A stretch of DNA of 38,535 bases from positions 1-38,535 of the forward strand of contig CAKRPJ010000023.1 in the NCBI GenBank assembly GCA_934376955.1, read 5' to 3'. Below are positions 29,374 to 37,115 of the stretch, one piece after another (within the stretch, counting starts at the first letter, position 1; each line of letters opens with the position of its first letter). Source of the DNA: CAKRPJ01 sp934376955. GTDB taxonomy: Bacteria > Bacillota > Clostridia > Lachnospirales > Lachnospiraceae. The notes beneath the pieces are model-generated. The model did no database searches and had not been told where the DNA came from. It saw nothing but the letters and a program-made list of their open reading frames with translations. A program made the position numbers and the translations under genes.

Positions 29374-31497
29374 ATGAAAAAGAAAGCGATTGAAAAAATA
29401 CCGTATTTCGGGTTAAAGAAAACCAGCAGAAAGAAAGACGTCAAATACATTGGTGTCACGGCGGTCAAGATTGTTGGACACGAAAAGCATCTTTTCCTGG
29501 AGGTATACAGGAACAAAAAAGAATCAAAAGAAATACCGATGGTGCGGATCGTGCTCACAAAAAAGGATTTCGGCACATATTGGCCGGAAAAGGAAGAATG
29601 GACGAGGCAGAAAATAAAGCCGGACAGTTGTTATGGCCGAGTGATATGGGGAGAAGAACATCCCACATGGGAGCAGGAGAAAAAAGAAAATATACTCCAG
29701 AGCACAGAGGATCTGGAAAGGATAAAGAAGTTCTGCAAAGCCAACGTATACAACGAGGAGCGCTGGTGGGAATACATATACAAACATGAGGACGATATTG
29801 TAACAACGGCAAGACGGAACAGAGAACACAAGGCGTATATGCGCCGCCAGGAGGCACTGGCAGATAGAATGGCGCACACCAAAGAACTGCCGGAGAAAGA
29901 GATTCTGGACAGAGCTGACAGATTGTATTTTCACAATCAGCATTATCTGTATTACAAAAAGCATGGTTGCTGGGTACATATAGCCTGCAGCAAGTGTGGA
30001 GGGGTTACAGATGCGAGATGGAAAAGCGGAATTTCCTACGAAAGCCAGTTCCAGAGATGGACGGAAGAACCGAGAGAGGGGCACTATGGCACCTGTCCAA
30101 TGTGCGGAGCGCGTGGAGAGTACAAGTGCCAGGGAAAAGTGAAAGGCACTCATGACAAATATATCTATCTATTCATGGGACAGAAGTACAAAGAAAACGG
30201 AATGGTCATGCGTTATGTGGAAGTTGGAAAAAAGTGGACGCTAGGATTCATTTGTGGGGATAAAGGTCCGGAGATGTACAACGCAAGTGAAGAACTCTCT
30301 GGAGTGGAGATTGCGAGAGCATATTTTGAGCCAGGGAAAAAAGTCCAGATAGATTATCACAAACATGATCCGTACATGGGGAAAGATTTCTGGGATGACT
30401 GCAATTTGTATGGAATGGCACATATCCCCATCGGCGCCGGTCTGATCATGTCAGAGACATACGAAGAAATGAAAGGGACAATATTCCAGTACAGTGCATT
30501 ACAGGAATATGCAAAGAACGTCAGGGAGGTCAATCCGATTGACTACCTGGAGCGTTACAGTCAGACGCCACAGATTGAGGTTCTGGTAAAAATGGGACTG
30601 ACCGATGTGGTAGAAAAACTGGTCAAATGTTACTACGGAATTGTTGCTGATGAGAATGCAAGACGGCCGGATCAGTTCCTGGGAATCCGAAAGGAAAGAG
30701 TAAAGCAGCTCATCAGAAAGAAAGGAGACACACACCTACTGAGATTCATGCAGATGGAGAAACGCCAGGGACAGAACTGGACGGATGAACAGGTGGAGCA
30801 TCTGGCAGAAACGGATTTGAGTGGAACACAGGTGGAAACGGCCACCAAGTACATGACATTGCAAAAATTACTCAACCGTATAGAGAAATACGCTGGCTGT
30901 AAGTATGGGACAGAGTGCAGCAGTGCTTTAGCCAGAATCAGACACACGGCCACAACCTATGCAGACTATCTGAGCATGAGAATAAACCTGGGATACGACC
31001 TCAACAACACGGTATATCAACAGCCGCAGGACTTAGAGGCGGAACATAACAAAATGGTCATGGAAACCAACAAAGAAGAAATGGACAAACACCTCAAAGA
31101 GGTGGCAGAGCGTTATCCGGAGATTCGGCACGTTTACAGAGGACTCAGAAATAAATATCTCTACGAAGATGATAAATATATCATCAGACCGGCCAGATCG
31201 GCAGAGGAAATTGCCATGGAGGGGCGCCTGCTCCATCATTGCGTGGGAGGAAACACATATCTGGCTAAGCACAACACTGGAAAGACGTACATACTGATGC
31301 TGAGATTCAAAGAAGAGCCTGACGTTCCGTACATCACGGTTGAGATAGATGCAAAAAATCCAAGGATATTGCAGTGGTACGGAGACAAGGACAAAAAACC
31401 AGATGAAAAGAATATGCAGTCATGGCTGAACAACTGGCTGATGAAACTGAAAACAGGAACGCTGACGGAAACAATCCAGACGGCGGCCATAGCGTAA
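29374..31497 (+). CDS. PcfJ-like protein with zinc ribbon
   Basis: The 707-aa protein contains a zinc-ribbon-like pair (C-S-K-C-G-G and C-P-M-C-G-A) near residues 205-250 and, near residues 610-690, the PcfJ domain motif L-L-H-H-C-V-G-G-N-T-Y followed by T-Y-I-L-M-L-R-F and Y-I-T-V-E-I. PcfJ was named from the conjugative plasmid pCF10 and is common on plasmids and phages; its activity is not known. ATG 29374 follows AGGTGGGA. A GTG at 29365 in frame overlaps the previous stop and is less likely. It may act in replication or in countering host defences. Confidence 0.78.
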   Translation: MKKKAIEKIPYFGLKKTSRKKDVKYIGVTAVKIVGHEKHLFLEVYRNKKESKEIPMVRIVLTKKDFGTYWPEKEEWTRQKIKPDSCYGRVIWGEEHPTWEQEKKENILQSTEDLERIKKFCKANVYNEERWWEYIYKHEDDIVTTARRNREHKAYMRRQEALADRMAHTKELPEKEILDRADRLYFHNQHYLYYKKHGCWVHIACSKCGGVTDARWKSGISYESQFQRWTEEPREGHYGTCPMCGARGEYKCQGKVKGTHDKYIYLFMGQKYKENGMVMRYVEVGKKWTLGFICGDKGPEMYNASEELSGVEIARAYFEPGKKVQIDYHKHDPYMGKDFWDDCNLYGMAHIPIGAGLIMSETYEEMKGTIFQYSALQEYAKNVREVNPIDYLERYSQTPQIEVLVKMGLTDVVEKLVKCYYGIVADENARRPDQFLGIRKERVKQLIRKKGDTHLLRFMQMEKRQGQNWTDEQVEHLAETDLSGTQVETATKYMTLQKLLNRIEKYAGCKYGTECSSALARIRHTATTYADYLSMRINLGYDLNNTVYQQPQDLEAEHNKMVMETNKEEMDKHLKEVAERYPEIRHVYRGLRNKYLYEDDKYIIRPARSAEEIAMEGRLLHHCVGGNTYLAKHNTGKTYILMLRFKEEPDVPYITVEIDAKNPRILQWYGDKDKKPDEKNMQSWLNNWLMKLKTGTLTETIQTAAIA

Positions 31498-31507
31498 GGA
31501 GGTAAAG

Positions 31508-32857
31508 ATGGAATATGTACAGATGACCCTGGATGACTGGGCACAGATGAAACAGAAATTGAAACAGGAACTCCTGGGAGTGAAACAGAGTTTTGTCCGG
31601 ATCGGATACGCTCTGAGACAGATTGATGATCAGAAGCTCTACGAACAGGACGGATACAAAAGCATAGCGGAATTTGCTCAGGCCGAGTATGGCCTGGGAC
31701 CGTCTATCACAAGCAGGTTTATGAGCATCAACCGGGAGTATTCTATTGACGGATATTCCGAACAGCTCCGGCCGGAATATGCAGAACTGGGCAGGAGCCA
31801 GTTGGAGGAGATGCTGAAACTGCCAGACGCTGACAGACAGATGATTCAACCGGAAACGTCCAGAGAGGATATCAGAGAGCTGAAAAGGTTTAACAAAACC
31901 GAACCGGCAGCAGGCGTGGCTGATGATATCAGTCAGCTGGTCGAAAAATTCTATCAGGACAACGAACTCATACTCAATGCAGTATATGGCGAGGAGTTTA
32001 ATGAGCAGACAATCAACAGATTCATTGAAATAGTAAATCCGGCCGGAAACCGTTCATACAAAAAAGGACTGTATTTCATGATGATGTATGAGAACCGCGT
32101 CACATTTAAGAAATTCGGAGATACGCCAAAGGATATGACCTGGTGGGAGTTCTATCAGCTGACAAGGGAAATTTTCGATGATACGGCAGCAGGACCTAAG
32201 ACCTGGCAGAACCATTTTGGAGGAGCAGACGATGAAGAAACCACAGTACAGGATACGGCCGATGAGCCAGGAAGAGAAGAAAATGCAACAGAAGCTCCTA
32301 AGCCAGAGGATGACGGTGGAGCAGTTGGAGAAACTGGCGCTGATGATGTCCAGGAGATTGAGAAAGGAGGCATGGAAGATCATGGAGCAGCTGATGAAGC
32401 AGGAACAGGACAAGAGGAAGATGACACCGATGGAGAAGAAAGCGGCCAAGCAGATTGTGAAGAACCTGCAGAGAGGACCGATGAACAGACAGGAGCGCAG
32501 AGCCAGGGAGAGGAAATTGCGCCCGCGCAAAAATCCACGGAAACACTAGAAAAAGAGGAGGTTGAGGATGATGAAACCGGAGAAAATGAAAGCTCAGACG
32601 CAGAAAATCAAACAGCAGAATCTGAACCGGAAACGGCCGAGAGAGAGCAGACAGAAGAAACAGAAGTCATAGAGGCGGTATATGGTACCAGAAAAGAGTA
32701 CATGGACAGGCTGTCAGAGCAGGGAATGGCGGAATATATGGCTGATGAATACAAGAGCCACCGGTTGCTAGTGACAGATCTGGCAAATACATGGAATTTG
32801 TGCAAATGGCTCAGTGAAAAGGTTGACCGGTTTGGCCAGCCGGTAGAGGAGGAATAA
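31508..32857 (+). CDS. Large early protein with DNA-binding-like N-terminus and acidic tail
   Basis: The 449-aa product starts at ATG 31508 behind AAGGAGG. Residues 1 to about 130 are helical with S-F-V-R-I-G-Y-A-L-R-Q-I-D-D, G-Y-K-S-I-A-E-F-A-Q-A-E-Y-G-L and S-R-F-M-S-I-N, a pattern of plasmid and phage proteins related to ParB-like or DUF3102-like helices. Residues about 130-240 are mixed. Residues about 242-385 are a low-complexity acidic tract, and the last 60 residues fold again (Y-M-D-R-L-S-E-Q-G-M-A-E-Y-M). A second gene is nested in the acidic part. The role is unknown. Confidence 0.75.
   Translation: MEYVQMTLDDWAQMKQKLKQELLGVKQSFVRIGYALRQIDDQKLYEQDGYKSIAEFAQAEYGLGPSITSRFMSINREYSIDGYSEQLRPEYAELGRSQLEEMLKLPDADRQMIQPETSREDIRELKRFNKTEPAAGVADDISQLVEKFYQDNELILNAVYGEEFNEQTINRFIEIVNPAGNRSYKKGLYFMMMYENRVTFKKFGDTPKDMTWWEFYQLTREIFDDTAAGPKTWQNHFGGADDEETTVQDTADEPGREENATEAPKPEDDGGAVGETGADDVQEIEKGGMEDHGAADEAGTGQEEDDTDGEESGQADCEEPAERTDEQTGAQSQGEEIAPAQKSTETLEKEEVEDDETGENESSDAENQTAESEPETAEREQTEETEVIEAVYGTRKEYMDRLSEQGMAEYMADEYKSHRLLVTDLANTWNLCKWLSEKVDRFGQPVEEE
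32232..32549 (+). CDS. Nested basic protein in an alternative frame
   Basis: A 105-aa frame lies wholly inside the acidic region of the gene above, in the +1 frame. It has a near-perfect ribosome site (GGAGGAG at 32219-32225, six bases before ATG 32232). The product is highly basic and helical: M-S-Q-E-E-K-K-M-Q-Q-K-L-L, then M-T-V-E-Q-L-E-K-L-A-L, I-V-K-N-L-Q-R-G-P-M-N-R-Q-E-R-R-A-R. It could bind nucleic acid. The opposite reading is that a purine-rich tract gives Glu-rich and Lys-rich frames by chance, but the start signal argues for expression. Confidence 0.45.
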   Translation: MKKPQYRIRPMSQEEKKMQQKLLSQRMTVEQLEKLALMMSRRLRKEAWKIMEQLMKQEQDKRKMTPMEKKAAKQIVKNLQRGPMNRQERRARERKLRPRKNPRKH

Positions 32858-32858
32858 C

Positions 32859-33044
32859 ATGGGGTATTTAATCAAAAGTGATGTGACAGACACTCTGAGA
32901 GAGGACATGGAAACAACCATGATGTGCTACAAAGGAAAGGCAGAACGGGACATCATCAGATTTTGCTATGAAAACATGGAGCGGGCCGTGGACGGCCTGC
33001 CTCAGTACAGAGTAGACAATGTGACGGAGGACAGGGATGAATAA
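32859..33044 (+). CDS. Small early protein, function unknown
   Basis: The 61-aa product M-G-Y-L-I-K-S-D-V-T-D-T-L-R-E-D-M-E then A-E-R-D-I-I-R-F-C-Y-E-N-M-E-R-A-V-D is mainly helical. ATG 32859 follows GAGGAGGA one base after the previous stop. Short proteins with an L-P-Q-Y-R-V-D end occur in related phages, without known function. It overlaps the next gene by eight bases. Confidence 0.65.
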   Translation: MGYLIKSDVTDTLREDMETTMMCYKGKAERDIIRFCYENMERAVDGLPQYRVDNVTEDRDE

Positions 33045-33384
33045 ACGGCAAGCAAAGAAACAATACAAAAAAATCCACGGTCACAATCCCCAAAAAACAG
33101 CGGTAACGAAGTATACACCGGAAGAAATGGAGACAATGAAAGCGTACAATCTCACACCGGAGGATATTGAAAGAATCGGAAACGGCCTGAGAGACGCATT
33201 TGCAGAGATGTTCAAAACACTCCAAAGAGTTGAGGAGAGCATGGCCAGAGCGTTTGAAGATATGGGAAAGAAATACAGCAGACCAGTTATAGAGACAGAG
33301 GAGCCGCCGGTGGTAGTGGCCAGAACACTGTCAGAAAGGAGAAAGAAGTGCAGGAGAAAAGGGTGGAGAGCATCAGAGAGGTAG
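33037..33384 (+). CDS. Early protein, function unknown
   Basis: The 115-aa product has a basic start (M-N-K-R-Q-A-K-K-Q-Y-K-K-I-H-G-H-N-P), a helical middle with Y-T-P-E-E-M-E-T-M and D-A-F-A-E-M-F-K-T-L-Q-R, and a basic end (S-E-R-R-K-K-C-R-R-K). The opening motif recurs in Firmicutes phage early regions. The end overlaps the GTG of the next gene by 37 bases. No enzymatic motif is seen. Confidence 0.65.
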   Translation: MNKRQAKKQYKKIHGHNPQKTAVTKYTPEEMETMKAYNLTPEDIERIGNGLRDAFAEMFKTLQRVEESMARAFEDMGKKYSRPVIETEEPPVVVARTLSERRKKCRRKGWRASER

Positions 33385-33608
33385 ATTTCTCTGGTCTGAA
33401 AGTCCCATTTGTAGCGGTATACGGTCATCCGGACGATTTCCCGGACAAATACGTGGCCAGAATCTACGAACTGGACAGAGCGACAGATACAATCATGGTC
33501 AAAGAGACACTGGAAGAAATAGAAATGGATATCAAAGAGCACACGGCCATGACATTCATTCCAAGAGGGACGGCAGATGTGCCGTCTCTGGTGGGCGTCT
33601 GGATGTAG
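33348..33608 (+). CDS. Conserved phage protein, function unknown
   Basis: The 86-aa product starts at GTG 33348 behind AAAGGAG. It contains V-D-F-S-G-L-K-V-P-F-V-A-V-Y and P-D-D-F-P-D-K-Y-V-A-R-I-Y, a pattern I know from many Clostridia phage early operons, where the protein is unassigned. The fold is probably a small alpha/beta domain. The surrounding operon suggests a role in early takeover of the host. Confidence 0.7.
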   Translation: MQEKRVESIREVDFSGLKVPFVAVYGHPDDFPDKYVARIYELDRATDTIMVKETLEEIEMDIKEHTAMTFIPRGTADVPSLVGVWM

Positions 33609-33620
33609 GAGGGCAGCAGT

Positions 33621-33878
33621 ATGAGAAGCGCAAAGGAATACAAAGCAATCCGGGAAGAAATCTATAGATTTATCGGCGCATACATAACAAAACACGTATA
33701 CGCGCCAAGTAACAAAGAGATAGCAGAGGCTGTAGGAATATCCGGAACAACAGTGCACAGACACCTCATTGACATGATTGATGAGGGCATTCTGGAGACC
33801 GATGCAGAACCAGGAACACAGAGAGCAATCCGGATCAGAAACACACAGGTAGTGAAAAGGAGAAAAAAGAGTGAATAA
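33621..33878 (+). CDS. LexA-like winged-helix protein
   Basis: The 85-aa protein is a stand-alone LexA-type DNA-binding domain: I-Y-R-F-I-G-A-Y-I, Y-A-P-S-N-K-E-I-A-E-A-V-G-I-S-G then T-T-V-H-R-H-L-I-D-M-I-D-E-G-I-L-E. No autoproteolytic domain is attached. It may bind host SOS or phage promoters. ATG 33621 follows GGAGGG. It overlaps the SSB gene by eight bases. Confidence 0.78.
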   Translation: MRSAKEYKAIREEIYRFIGAYITKHVYAPSNKEIAEAVGISGTTVHRHLIDMIDEGILETDAEPGTQRAIRIRNTQVVKRRKKSE

Positions 33879-34284
33879 GGTCATTTTGATGGGACGTCTC
33901 ACACGAGATCCAGAGGTGCGATACTCAGCAGGAGACAATTCCACAGCAGTTGCCAGGTACACCCTGGCAGTCAATAGGAGATTCAAGAGAGATAATGAAC
34001 CGACAGCGGATTTTGTTCCGTGTGTGGCGTTCGGTAAGGCGGTGGAGTTTGCAGAGAAATGGTTTCGCCAGGGAATGCAGGTGGCAATTTCTGGAAGAAT
34101 CCAGACAGGGAGCTACACCAACAGAGAGGGCAGAAAGATCTATACCACTGAGGTAGTCCTGGAGGAGCAGGAGTTCGCAGAAAGCAAAAGAGACGGAAAT
34201 GCACCGGTTCCACAACCTGCAGATGCTGGAGATGGATTCATGAACATTCCGGACGGCATTGAGGACAATATTCCATTCAACTAG
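33871..34284 (+). CDS. ssb: Single-stranded DNA-binding protein
   Basis: The 137-aa protein has the SSB OB-fold: M-N-K-V-I-L-M-G-R-L-T-R-D-P-E-V-R-Y, V-A-R-Y-T-L-A-V-N-R-R-F, F-V-P-C-V-A-F-G-K-A-V-E-F, and M-Q-V-A-I-S-G-R-I-Q-T-G-S-Y. It ends in the acidic tip E-D-N-I-P-F-N, close to the usual D-D-I-P-F that contacts replication partners. Start GTG 33871 follows AAAAGGAG. It should protect single strands made during Rep-driven replication. Confidence 0.95.
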   Translation: MNKVILMGRLTRDPEVRYSAGDNSTAVARYTLAVNRRFKRDNEPTADFVPCVAFGKAVEFAEKWFRQGMQVAISGRIQTGSYTNREGRKIYTTEVVLEEQEFAESKRDGNAPVPQPADAGDGFMNIPDGIEDNIPFN

Positions 34285-34293
34285 GAGGACAAG

Positions 34294-34632
34294 ATGCTGA
34301 TATTACCAATAAAACGAAAATGGTTTGATATGATCCTCTCCGGAGAGAAGAAAGAGGAGTACAGAGATATCAAGCCATATTATGACACAAGGCTCATGGA
34401 CGCATTCGGAATGATATGGGTGGGAGATGAACTGATCCGCGCTCCGATGCCGGAACTGCAGAAAAACAGAGTGCAACTGGTGGCATTCCGGAACGGATAT
34501 GGGAAAGATGTACCGACAATATGGACAGAGTGCTCACTATCGGCCGGATATGGCCGGGAAGAATGGGGAGCAGAACCAGGAAAGAAATATTATATTTTAA
34601 CGATTGAAAACATAGGAGGCATGAAGCTATGA
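34294..34632 (+). CDS. ASCH-domain protein
   Basis: The 112-aa protein begins L-P-I-K-R-K-W-F-D-M-I-L-S-G-E-K-K-E-E-Y-R, the signature of ASCH domains (PUA-like beta barrels that bind RNA or modified nucleotides), and ends with K-Y-Y-I-L-T-I-E. Many phage ASCH proteins start with L-x-x-K-x-x-Y/W-F-D-x-I-x-x-G-x-K-x-x-E-x-R. ATG 34294 follows TAGGAGG. The substrate is not known. Confidence 0.85.
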   Translation: MLILPIKRKWFDMILSGEKKEEYRDIKPYYDTRLMDAFGMIWVGDELIRAPMPELQKNRVQLVAFRNGYGKDVPTIWTECSLSAGYGREEWGAEPGKKYYILTIENIGGMKL

Positions 34633-34997
34633 GAAACATAATCAACATGATAATCAAAATTGCAATCATCTGGGGAGCAGCATGGATGTTCCCGGAGTAT
34701 GTAAAGATACAGGATACAAGGACAATGGTTCTGGTAGTGGCAACGCTCCTGATAGCGTCAATCGTTCTGACAGTGATAATGATGGGAGTCTTGATTCTGG
34801 CAGCACTGCCAGGAAACGGGGTGGGAATAGGAATAGCCATGCTGATAACGATCATCATGGCATTAGCATCCGGAATAATACAGCTGATGGCAGCAGTGCA
34901 TTTTGTTCATGGATTTGAGATACACGGAAAACTCACATACATCATTCTGGCGTTACTGATGGCCGCATTTTCGATTGAGGAGAAAAAGGAGGCATAA
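34629..34997 (+). CDS. Multi-pass membrane protein, function unknown
   Basis: The 122-aa product has about four hydrophobic helices: I-I-N-M-I-I-K-I-A-I-I-W, V-V-A-T-L-L-I-A-S-I-V-L, a Gly/Ile/Met-rich third and I-I-L-A-L-L-M-A-A-F at the end. It starts at ATG 34629 overlapping the stop of the ASCH gene. Nothing identifies a family. Possible jobs include exclusion of other phages. Confidence 0.7.
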   Translation: MRNIINMIIKIAIIWGAAWMFPEYVKIQDTRTMVLVVATLLIASIVLTVIMMGVLILAALPGNGVGIGIAMLITIIMALASGIIQLMAAVHFVHGFEIHGKLTYIILALLMAAFSIEEKKEA

Positions 34998-34999
34998 CA

Positions 35000-35599
35000 A
35001 TGTTTTTATCAACGAGCGTATTAAACAATTTGATGAAAAAGGCATACAAGACCGGCCTGGTGGTAGCCAGGACGCAAGATGCACAAGGAAATGATTGGCT
35101 GTATCTGGCCGGATCATACTGGGAGGTAAGTGTCAACAAGGATTTCATCCCGAAAAAAACACTGGGAGACATCATCACGCTGATCGGAGAGCTGCCAAGA
35201 CCGGGAGAACGGTTCAAGGCAACGAAAGAGGGAAATCAGATTGAGATTGAGATGCCGATGGCAATAAACGAGGAGGGATTCGGAACGGATACTCTGACCA
35301 TCACTGACGTGCTACTGATCGGAACACAGGGAACCGTTCAAAGGCTCCTGCAGGATGAGCAGACCGGCCAGATCTATCCGGTCAACAACGTGTTTGTTTC
35401 GATTATCAATAATGCAATGGTAGAAGAGGATAAGGGAGAATATACAGTCACGGAGCCGCTTTTCAATCCATTCAGAGGAATCCTGTGGAAAAACAATGTC
35501 TGCAAGCTGAGAGCACATTTCCGGGCAGATGACAAGAACATCAAGGTTTTGAAAAACCTCAAAGGTGTAGATATCACGCCGGAGGTACCAGAGGAATGA
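35000..35599 (+). CDS. Early protein, function unknown
   Basis: The 199-aa product starts M-F-L-S-T-S-V-L-N-N-L-M-K-K-A-Y-K and has strand-rich segments (W-L-Y-L-A-G-S-Y-W-E-V-S, Q-I-E-I-E-M-P-M-A) and a conserved-looking D-I-I-T-L-I-G-E-L-P-R-P-G-E. A protein of this build is frequent in Clostridia phage early regions, unassigned. ATG 35000 follows AAGGAGG. It overlaps the HNH-type gene by four bases. Confidence 0.7.
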   Translation: MFLSTSVLNNLMKKAYKTGLVVARTQDAQGNDWLYLAGSYWEVSVNKDFIPKKTLGDIITLIGELPRPGERFKATKEGNQIEIEMPMAINEEGFGTDTLTITDVLLIGTQGTVQRLLQDEQTGQIYPVNNVFVSIINNAMVEEDKGEYTVTEPLFNPFRGILWKNNVCKLRAHFRADDKNIKVLKNLKGVDITPEVPEE

Positions 35600-36093
35600 T
35601 GCACCCAAAACCACAACGAAAGAAAAAGAGGAAAAAACACAAAGCCAGTATCCTGCACTGCAAGGACGGCACCTGCTATCTCTGCATGAAATTAAAAGGG
35701 GACTATCGGAGATATCCGGTAGTCCATGAACATCACATATACGATGGCCCTAACCGTCAGAACTCTGAGGCGGAGGGCCTAAAGGTGTATTTGTGTCTGG
35801 ACCATCATATCATGGGGCCGGAGGCAGTACATAACAATCACAAGAATATGCGGATACTGCACAGAGACGGACAGAGAGCCTATGAGAGAACGCACAGCAG
35901 AGCAGAGTTCATGAGTCTGATCGGCAGGAACTATCTGGACGAAGAAAAACAGGAAGAACCGAAAAAGGACACAAAAGACGGGTTCATGTTCCTGGAACCG
36001 GATTGTATCGGTTGTTTTGGTGCATCAGAGAATCAATGCGAGCGTTGCGAGGAGAAAAGACATGATAAAAAGACTGAGACACTGGATGATTGA
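35596..36093 (+). CDS. HNH-like zinc nuclease of the early region
   Basis: The 165-aa protein starts with a Lys/Arg-rich tail, then C-Y-L-C-M, H-E-H-H-I-Y-D-G-P-N-R-Q-N-S-E-A-E-G-L, Y-L-C-L-D-H-H and H-N-N-H, which fit an HNH-type zinc fold with H-H-I as the catalytic strand. The C-terminal part adds C-I-G-C ... C-E-R-C, a second zinc cluster. Similar proteins in other phages are annotated as HNH or recombination-type nucleases. It may cut replication intermediates. Confidence 0.72.
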   Translation: MMHPKPQRKKKRKKHKASILHCKDGTCYLCMKLKGDYRRYPVVHEHHIYDGPNRQNSEAEGLKVYLCLDHHIMGPEAVHNNHKNMRILHRDGQRAYERTHSRAEFMSLIGRNYLDEEKQEEPKKDTKDGFMFLEPDCIGCFGASENQCERCEEKRHDKKTETLDD

Positions 36094-36181
36094 GGCCAGA
36101 AAGAAGAAATGCCGCCATTGCTGTCTCTGGTGTGAATACTGGGATATATGCAGGTGGGATATACCGGAAAAACACGGATAG
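36062..36181 (+). CDS. Cys-rich peptide, upstream part of a gene split by TAG
   Basis: The 39-aa product M-I-K-R-L-R-H-W-M-I-E-A-R-K-K-K then C-R-H-C-C-L-W-C-E-Y-W-D-I-C-R-W-D ends at TAG 36179-36181. ATG 36062 follows GAGGAG. The same frame continues straight on as a DUF551-like domain, so this is probably the N-terminal zinc part of one longer protein. Confidence 0.55.
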   Translation: MIKRLRHWMIEARKKKCRHCCLWCEYWDICRWDIPEKHG

Positions 36182-36406
36182 ATAGACATCGCGGATGATT
36201 TACCAGAGCCGGAAACATTGGTACTGTTATCGTTTGAAGAATGCGACCATACGGAAGTTGGCCAGAGAATCATTTACGATGACGGAAAAGAGGCATTTCA
36301 TCCATGGGATAGCTATATCGGAAATATGCCATATTATGAGATGGATATGACGGTAAATGCATGGATGCCGTTGCCGAAACCATACAGGAGAGGAGGAACA
36401 CATTGA
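36182..36406 (+). pseudogene. DUF551-like domain, downstream of an in-frame amber codon
   Basis: After the TAG the frame reads I-D-I-A-D-D-L-P-E-P-E-T-L-V-L-L-S-F and ends V-N-A-W-M-P-L-P-K-P-Y-R, matching DUF551-type phage proteins, whose domain usually opens W-I-x-x-x-x-x-L-P-E. The TAG occupies the place of that Trp (TGG to TAG is one change). A TTG at 36218 could start a truncated product but lacks a good ribosome site. It could therefore be a nonsense mutation or a readthrough codon. Confidence 0.55.
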
Positions 36407-36801
36407 TAGAAACACAGGAAATGATTGCAATACTGGCCGTTGTGATAGTGGCCGTGTTTGTGATTGTAGTCGGATTCGATTGTATAAAAGACGGAATGTG
36501 CGATATAGGAGCAGTGATTCATGACATCATCACGGCTCCTGTCCGACATTACAGACAGAAAAAGCTCATGGAACAGATGAAACGGGAATGGGAGAATTAC
36601 CTGGAGAAGAACAGGGCAAAAATGGTCAGGAATTTGATGAAAGAGCAGCAGAGACATTTTTCCACGAGTATCGGAGAAAAGCACACTGTAGAGGAGTGGG
36701 GAAAGGCTCTGGAAGAATTTGCGGAGTATCAATGCCAGCAGGATAAGGAGGAAAGAACATGGCAGGATCATATCATGGACAGGTTCATGAGGAGAATCTG
36801 A
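36403..36801 (+). CDS. Membrane-anchored coiled-coil protein, function unknown
   Basis: The 132-aa product starts at TTG 36403 behind GGAGGA, overlapping the stop of the DUF551-like frame (TTGA). One transmembrane helix (I-L-A-V-V-I-V-A-V-F-V-I-V-V) is followed by a basic, helical cytoplasmic part (H-Y-R-Q-K-K-L-M-E-Q-M-K-R-E-W). A longer frame to 36361 would add 14 polar residues ahead of the helix and lacks a ribosome site. Function is unknown. Confidence 0.65.
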   Translation: MIETQEMIAILAVVIVAVFVIVVGFDCIKDGMCDIGAVIHDIITAPVRHYRQKKLMEQMKREWENYLEKNRAKMVRNLMKEQQRHFSTSIGEKHTVEEWGKALEEFAEYQCQQDKEERTWQDHIMDRFMRRI

Positions 36802-37103
36802 AAAGACTGGAGGAGTTTCATCAGGTATCAAAGAAAAACAGATACAGAAAGTGCCTGGTCACTTGCTCTGAAAAGAATCCAAAGGGCAGGACGAGAAAAG
36901 TACAGAGAAAGGCACTGTTTCATAAATGGGATGAAATCAAACAGGTTATAGATGCGTCTCCGATGATCGGAGGACACCCAGGAGGCCAGATAGCGTACAC
37001 ATTGGGAATTGTGGAATTTATGGACGGAACCGTGGGACAGGTATCTCCGGGATATATAAAATTTCTGGATACTGAGGACTTTGCGGGAGATTGTAACGAG
37101 TAG
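36759..37103 (+). CDS. Early protein, function unknown
   Basis: The 114-aa product opens M-A-G-S-Y-H-G-Q-V-H-E-E-N-L-K-R-L-E-E-F-H and closes with strands T-L-G-I-V-E-F-M-D-G-T-V-G-Q-V-S-P-G-Y-I-K-F-L-D. The end pattern (V-E-x-x-D-G-x-V-x-x-V-x-P-x-x-I-x-F-L-D) recurs in Clostridia phages beside ArpU-like regulators. ATG 36759 follows AAGGAGG. The role is not known. Confidence 0.65.
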   Translation: MAGSYHGQVHEENLKRLEEFHQVSKKNRYRKCLVTCSEKNPKGRTRKVQRKALFHKWDEIKQVIDASPMIGGHPGGQIAYTLGIVEFMDGTVGQVSPGYIKFLDTEDFAGDCNE

Positions 37104-37115
37104 GGAGGAATAAAG

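Noticed and set aside
33081..33986. Long leftward open frame of 301 codons
   Set aside because: It is antisense to five well-supported rightward genes including SSB, has a Cys/Phe/Ser-rich composition typical of reverse-complement shadows, and no ribosome site.
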